Source: Monosiga brevicollis MX1 (lineage: Eukaryota > Opisthokonta > Choanoflagellata > Craspedida > Salpingoecidae). Taken from it: 32,118 nucleotides of DNA. The notes below the pieces were generated by a model. That model did not search any database. It was not told the DNA's origin and saw only the letters and a list, made by a program, of their open reading frames with translations. Of this stretch, positions 27,644 to 32,118 are shown in pieces (within the stretch, counting starts at the first letter, position 1; the number at the start of each line of letters is the position of its first letter). The position numbers and the translations under genes are program-made. The DNA lies in contig NW_001865064.1 of NCBI RefSeq assembly GCF_000002865.3, forward strand, positions 360,895 through 393,012. The letters are read 5' to 3'.

Positions 27644-28883
27644 CTACGCATCTTGGTACGTTTGCGGGGCCTCGGCCACGAGATGTTGGGTATAGCCGGC
27701 TTCGACCAGTGTCTCCCAGGCCCCGAGGACTTCAGCCGGCACGCTTTGCTCTATCTATCAAGGGGAAATGTGAAGGATCAAGGGTGAAAACCACGACCAG
27801 GCCTCATCGCCTCATCGCCTTGCCGCTCGTTCCTCCTTGCAACTTGACGGCTCACCTGAAAACCTCGCTTGGGATACTCGAGAATGCGATGCAAGTGTCC
27901 GACCATGGCATGAATCACCTATGGGAGCAGAAAGGGACCCGGTCAGAAACTGGGCAACAGTCGTGCTCAAGCTGCAGGCGGGGCGAAGCGCTGCTCTTGT
28001 GTGCCATGCGTCAAAACCATACGTCATCTTTGGGTAAGAGGGCACAGTACTCGTCCATGGTCAGGCGCGGAGAGGATACGGCAGCCACAGTCAGCTCTGG
28101 CCACTGGCAGCGCACGGTCGCGTAGGCACGTCGCTCCATAAACGGCTTTTGCAGCAGGATGCACGAGTTGACCTCAAGGCCACGCTCACGTAGTAGGGCC
28201 GCTGAGTTTCGGCAGTTTTCTCCTGTGACAGGCCCGAGATGATGCATGCGGGATGGCAAAAAATAAATAAAAAGTCAATGGAATGGACGAGGGCTGAAGC
28301 CGAGGGACCGCAGAGGCGCCTTGGAATAAGGAGGCGGGTTGCCTGACCAGAGTTGGAGCTTTGGGTCTCGATGAGAATGGCATCGTCGGGCACGTCATGT
28401 GCCTTGGCTATTTGGGCAAATAGCTCGGCTTCTGGTTGGGTAAACACACCCTGTGTCATCGGAAGAAACAAAAGGGACGGCCATGGAAGCGGAGCATGAG
28501 TTGACGACGCATTCTGGCAGAAAAAAAAAAGCGAGCACTATCAATCAACAACACACACGGCCATTCAAGCGTCTTGTCGTACTTCCGTGAGAAAGCCGAC
28601 GCCTCCGGTAAAGAGGATGTAAGGGGCCTTTTGCTGATGCCAGAGCTGGGCGGCGTATTCGGCCACCCTCGTGTCATTGGAGCCCATGACCAAGAGCATA
28701 TCGGCTTGAACTTCGCTCAAGTCATGGTGGAGCTGCAGATAATCCCAGACCTGGTTCGGCCGTGGCGTGCACAAATAGCCAGTGAGACCATTGTGGCCTT
28801 GTCCAACAAAATTTTAGCGTGAGGTACGGGTGGAGGTTTCCGCATACCAAATCAATGGCCTTTTCAAGCTGATCTGCCGTCAT
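27644..28883 (-). CDS. DUF218 (YdcF/SanA/ElyC-like) family protein, 6 exons, 226 aa
   Basis: Exons on the minus strand: 28883-28848, 28750-28583, 28450-28348, 28222-28023, 27918-27856, 27754-27644; 681 bases in phase. Motifs follow cytoplasmic YdcF-type DUF218 proteins in order: LVWDYLQLHHDL, ADMLLVMGSNDTRVAEYAA (GSND at 35-38), APYILFTGGVGFLTEG (TGG at 60-62), PEAELFAQIA, VPDDAILIETQSSNSGEN (GEN at 103-105), LLQKPFMERRAYAT, WPELTVAAVSSPRLTMDEY, MVGHLHRILEYPKRGFQI. YdcF of E. coli binds SAM; a cellular function for eukaryotic members is not established. No membrane helix is seen. The ATG at 28883 gives the first exon 12 residues; an upstream exon is possible because CTGCAG lies just before it. 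The gene converges on the methyltransferase gene, with 189 bases between stop codons. Confidence 0.87.
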
Positions 28884-29396
28884 CGCGTCTGCAGTGACAA
28901 CAACCAATCAGCGAGCCGAGGAAAAGTGTGTGCGGTGGTGACACCGCTTGGAGAAGAAATAGGCCGGCCGATGTGCGCAGCTTTTGAAGGTCTCAAGCCA
29001 AGGGCCAGCCGGCGGGTGTTGGCAGCAACAAGAACGGCAGTGTTGCAGCAGATGTCTTTCACCACCGAAGGAAAGAGGCAGGCCAAGGGAACCAACTTGC
29101 AACAGGAGCGGGGTAGTGGGACTGGTATATCGAGCGGTTGACGGGTAAACCAGCGGTCGAATCGGATGTTTCGTGAAAAATGTCACGTCAAGCCCGCAAT
29201 GCCAACGAGCTCGGGTGGGTCCAGGAGAGGAACAAGGCTGAGCGGGTGGAGGGGCGACACAGTCAAAAGCCAAATGGCGAAACAGAGAGTAAAGACTCAC
29301 AAAAGAGGCATGGCAGAGAGGTTGGGTTTTGAAGGCACAACACAGTCGGACAGAGGCCCGAGATGGACGCATCGACCAGTAGCAGTCAGCGGCAGC

Positions 29397-29437
29397 CAGC
29401 AGCAGCAGCAGCAGCCAGCAGCAGCAGCAGCAGCAGA
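29397..29437 (+). repeat. AGC trinucleotide repeat
   Basis: AGC/CAG units with two CCAGC interruptions run directly into the GT dinucleotide array. This composite microsatellite does not lie in a supported coding region. Confidence 0.9.

Positions 29438-29440
<3 letters not shown>

Positions 29441-29476
<36 letters not shown>
29441..29476 (+). repeat. (GT)18 dinucleotide repeat
   Basis: Eighteen uninterrupted GT units. The Thr-His run it encodes on the minus strand is an artefact. Confidence 0.95.
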
Positions 29477-29477
<1 letters not shown>

Positions 29478-30194
29478 GATTTGGTGCGAAAACGTGTCCG
29501 CAGTTTGATGATGATGTCCGCATCGGCAATATACAGAATACGAAGGCAGTGAAAATACAAAAATTATATAGAGTGCGAAAGCAGTAACGAGAAATTCAAA
29601 AACCCTAGGCGTTTGCGCTTGATTCACATTCTCTCGAGCTGTGTTGGTATTTTGGTTGTATCTCTGATTTTATCACCCATGTTCACAAATTCTCTGCTTT
29701 TACTACGACTCCACCTGGCAACCGCAGTCACAAATCGCTCACATCTCTTCCATCATGTCCGTCCTCAGAGTCTCTCTCTACCCAATCACCGTCTGATCAT
29801 CCTCATCTCTTTCTGAATTTTTTTTTTTTATCTCTCTCTGGCAGTGGAGCGCGCGAGCGCGCAGCAGGTTCGGACGCCGGGTGTCAATGTTCTGTTGGAC
29901 GGGCAGTTGCCCGCAGGGCTCTGGGGTTGTGGTGTTGCATCTGGCTGAAGGGAAATGGGTGTTGCCTGTGGCTTGGACGCTTTTCCGAGCGATCCTGCAT
30001 TTTCGGAATGGGAGGGGGGGTTATCGGCTCGCCCCTGACCGGGCGTGATTGTTGTTTCCGGTGTTTGGACATCTCTATTTCATGCTTTTCAAGCCTCAAG
30101 AGTGCGCATGCTTGACTCTTTGGGTCGTGATGGTGGTCTCACGGATCACCCTCACCTCCTGGCTGCCTTGCGTGGTGCATCCGCTTCATCCAAG

Positions 30195-30197
<3 letters not shown>

Positions 30198-30234
<37 letters not shown>
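30198..30234 (+). repeat. Poly-T run of 37 bases
   Basis: An uninterrupted T37 follows CAAGGCC and precedes AAACTTGAG. It could be slippage-grown intergenic sequence or the poly-A tail of a minus-strand retrocopy; no recognisable retrocopy body is visible beside it. Confidence 0.9.
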
Positions 30235-30239
<5 letters not shown>

Positions 30240-30595
30240 TGAGATAATTTGGCTCACTTTTGCTCTGGTATTTCGTAGTCGGTGCTTTCCCAGCCTTGCC
30301 CAGCGGTAGCCGTCTCTGTCAAAGCAGATAGTATATGTGGACCCGTGCAGGTGTGGCGCCGTGCGCGCCCTCTTCTATCCTACATTCCACTCAAGTATGA
30401 ATGATGCGATCCGTTGTCTTCGGTGCTTGTGTCAGGACCTTGAGCCACAAACCCTTCAATGTTGTGAGAAGTGTCGGGGAAGGCCTTGGTACTTGACTTG
30501 CACTCACGTTTTGCCTGGTTGCCATCCACACAAATGCCCCAATCAAAGAGTCCTGGTCCCCTTGCGTGATTCCTCCATGAACAAGACGGCTCGCC

Positions 30596-31653
30596 ATGCC
30601 GCGGGAGCAACGAACCGTGCGACTGCAACGCATGACGGCCCAGCCCTTTGGAGTCGAATTCAAGGGTGATAAAGATGCTGTTGTCGTTCGCGTTCGCAAA
30701 GGAGAACCCGCTGATGTATGTCGCCTGTCCAAGGTTTTATGCGCGCTTTGTCGTTGCATTGCCCGCCCGCCCTGTCTGCGCATTTTGCTCACCCGCTACT
30801 CATTCTCTCAGGTGGCAGGCCTGCGGATCGGCGATCGCATAGTCTTTGTCAACAACCGCAGCGTTGTGGATTGGCCTCATCTCACCATTGTTCGTGAAAT
30901 CAAAAACTCTGGTCTCGCTGTTGATCTCACTGTTGTCAGTGACATGGAACGCTACAAGGCCATCTGCGGTTCCCCTTCCGTCGCGCGCCGAACAACGGAA
31001 GGCGCTTCAAACTCCAGGCGACCCAGCACCCACAACGCCCATGGTCAGTGCCCGTTCAACATACGTTCCAAAGGGCATTGGATATGTACTTCTCGCTGTT
31101 CCATGGTCCTGTCGTCGTAGACCAAGACCGCAACATTCCTCGTACATCCTTTCTGACCTCGTTTTCTTCTGCTTGCAATTCTTGCGACAGCCTCGCCAAA
31201 AGTGGAACACCACCCCTCTTCCAGTCAGCTCATGGTTTGTTATTGTTCTAAATGCACCGCCAAGACCGAGCGTCTCCCTGACCTCTCTCATCCCATCAAC
31301 TTGCGCTGAACCTGCTCTCCTCCTTATCACACCATCCCCACACGCACGCCGGGTTACTCTTGGTTACGGCATGCACTCAGGCTCAGTCGTTGCATGGGTC
31401 CCCGGTGGCCCGACGCGATTCCACTTCCGCACAGTCATCTCGCACCCCGGCGGCGCGTCATGAGCATGACTATCCGGTATGTCGTCAAGCCCCGTCACCA
31501 CCAACCTTTCTATATGCCCCAGCTCACGATTTACTTGATTTTCTGCATCATCACACTCTTTCTCCCCAAGGTTGCCTTGCTCGGCGTTTGTCCTGCACTC
31601 TTACCACCTCAAGGCCAATGGTCCTTCTTGCACGTATCCCATGCCTGCAATGA
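30596..31653 (+). CDS. PDZ-domain protein, multi-exon, 3' end uncertain
   Basis: Secure exons are 30596-30715 and 30812-31043; probable ones are 31191-31234 and 31381 onwards, all GT...AG and in phase. An in-frame TGA at 30578 makes ATG 30596 the first start. The first 80 residues form a PDZ domain: RTVRLQRMTAQPFGVEFKG (the PFGVEF strand takes the place of the GLGF carboxylate loop), AVVVRVRKGEPAD, then across the intron VAGLRIGDRIVFVNNRSVVDW and LTIVREIKNSGLAVDLTVV. PDZ domains bind C-terminal peptides and scaffold membrane or signalling complexes. Downstream the product is Ser/His/Pro-rich and probably disordered (SPKVEHHPSSSQLM, VARRDSTSAQSSRTPAARHE). Unspliced, exon 4 reads to a stop at 31653. 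A strong GTATGT donor at 31477 suggests further exons, possibly 31571-31686 and 31755-31842 (TAA). Confidence 0.75.
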
Positions 31654-32065
31654 AATTGTGACTGCCCGTGCCAACAGTAGCTACAGGTTTGTCGCATCTG
31701 TATGCGCTACCCGTCCGCCCTAGCCTTGATATGCCAGCAGACCGCTCTTTCTAGGCCTGCCCGCTTACAAGGTGCCCATCTCTCATCCGTGTCGCACACC
31801 ACGCCAGCTCTCCCATGTTCCAGAGCCCTTACGAGTATTTAACTGAGCAGCTCATGCGCCAGCCTCTAATGCACAGCAGCTCAGCACACGGGTCAGTGCA
31901 AGCAACTCCCCTTCATCTCATCATCTCAGCATAACTTTCTTTTTTCTTACTGTTTCAAGAACAAATCAGGTCGACGTGGCATGAAATGTTTTCTCACCGC
32001 CCTGTTGGGTGTGTATAGGGAGAGTCCAGCTCGTCTGTATCGCACAACGCCGGCAGCAGAGTAAG
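31654..32065 (+). other. Downstream of the PDZ gene; possible last exon
   Basis: A CTCTTTCTAG acceptor at about 31754 precedes an open stretch ending in TAA at 31842, which could be the last PDZ exon. The remainder is AT-richer and shows no coding character. Confidence 0.3.
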
Positions 32066-32072
32066 GGGGGTT

Positions 32073-32103
<31 letters not shown>

Positions 32104-32118
32104 GGGGTTTCCCCCAAA
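32066..32118. other. Homopolymer run at window end, probable low-quality sequence
   Basis: G6, T12, G25, T3, C5 and A3 follow each other to the last base. Such a succession of homopolymers is typical of read-end artefact at a contig edge rather than of genomic sequence. Confidence 0.7.

Larger units (their letters stand above)
28884..30595. other. Gene-poor interval with microsatellites between the DUF218 and PDZ genes
   Basis: This should hold the promoters of the divergent DUF218 (minus) and PDZ (plus) genes. It contains an AGC/CAG array, a GT array and a 37-base poly-T. At 29844-30050 a TCTCTCTCTGGCAG acceptor-like signal precedes a GC-rich stretch with two open frames (one 68 codons), which could be an exon of an unrecognised gene. 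No family is recognised, and the minus-strand frame of 240 codons at 29627-28908 is dominated by repeat-derived runs. Confidence 0.4.

Noticed and set aside
28908-29627. Minus-strand frame of 240 codons with His-Thr and Cys runs
   Set aside because: The runs come from the GT and AGC microsatellites, and the rest has no recognisable content. A small upstream exon of the DUF218 gene could hide here but cannot be shown.
1-32118. CRISPR arrays, operons or a phage or integrated bacterial segment
   Set aside because: There are no spaced direct repeats, genes are split by spliceosomal introns, and the coding content is eukaryotic.

Overview
The window reads as nuclear DNA of a choanoflagellate, most probably a Monosiga-type species. 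It is GC-rich, with compact genes on both strands and many short introns (about 73-144 bases in most cases, GT...AG, donors such as GTGCGT, GTATGT and GTTTGT). It also holds an animal-like multidomain adhesion receptor. The organism call is inference; introns and gene families rule out a prokaryote. All exon models were built by eye from reading frame, splice signals and remembered family sequences. No search was run.

Layout: (i) 1-1002, minus strand: the 5' end of a gene for a disordered Ser/His/Pro/Gln-rich protein that runs off the left edge. (ii) 1634-3547, plus: a seven-exon ribosome-assembly gene, RPF1 (Brix domain), whose first coding exon appears to be only 9 bases and is followed by an intron carrying a long GA microsatellite. 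(iii) 3548-5621: gene-poor, with pyrimidine-rich tracts. (iv) 5622-22476, plus: one giant six-exon gene of about 5,408 residues whose last exon alone is 15.7 kb. (v) 22477-23637: gene-poor. (vi) 23638-25494, minus: a ten-exon glycosyltransferase family 43 gene (glucuronyltransferase-like). (vii) 26564-27454, plus: a TPMT-like SAM methyltransferase behind a long CT/CTGTCT repeat. (viii) 27644-28883, minus: a six-exon DUF218 (YdcF/SanA-like) gene. (ix) 28884-30595: microsatellites and a 37-base poly-T. (x) from 30596, plus: a PDZ-domain protein gene with an uncertain 3' end. (xi) homopolymer runs at the right edge that look like low-quality sequence.

The centre of interest is the giant gene. 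Read in order, it gives a signal peptide, two related Cys modules, a hedgehog N-terminal (Hedge) domain directly followed by a von Willebrand A domain, a PPC-like beta domain and two cadherin repeats. Then come about 2,300 residues of TNFR-like and short APTxTSDRxC repeats, a TMEM132-like cohesin plus Ig module, bacterial-Ig-like beta domains, a second cohesin-like domain, a dockerin-like EF-hand pair, more short Cys repeats, an EGF domain and one membrane helix. The tail of about 397 residues is full of tyrosine motifs, including four YD(V/F/L)(A/G) units spaced exactly 11 residues apart. The front half resembles hedgling-type proteins. The back half joins this to a TMEM132-like module and a dockerin-like segment, a combination I do not recall seeing described. 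The neighbouring genes look like housekeeping or metabolic genes without an evident functional link to it; compact, mixed-strand gene order is the simplest explanation of their proximity.
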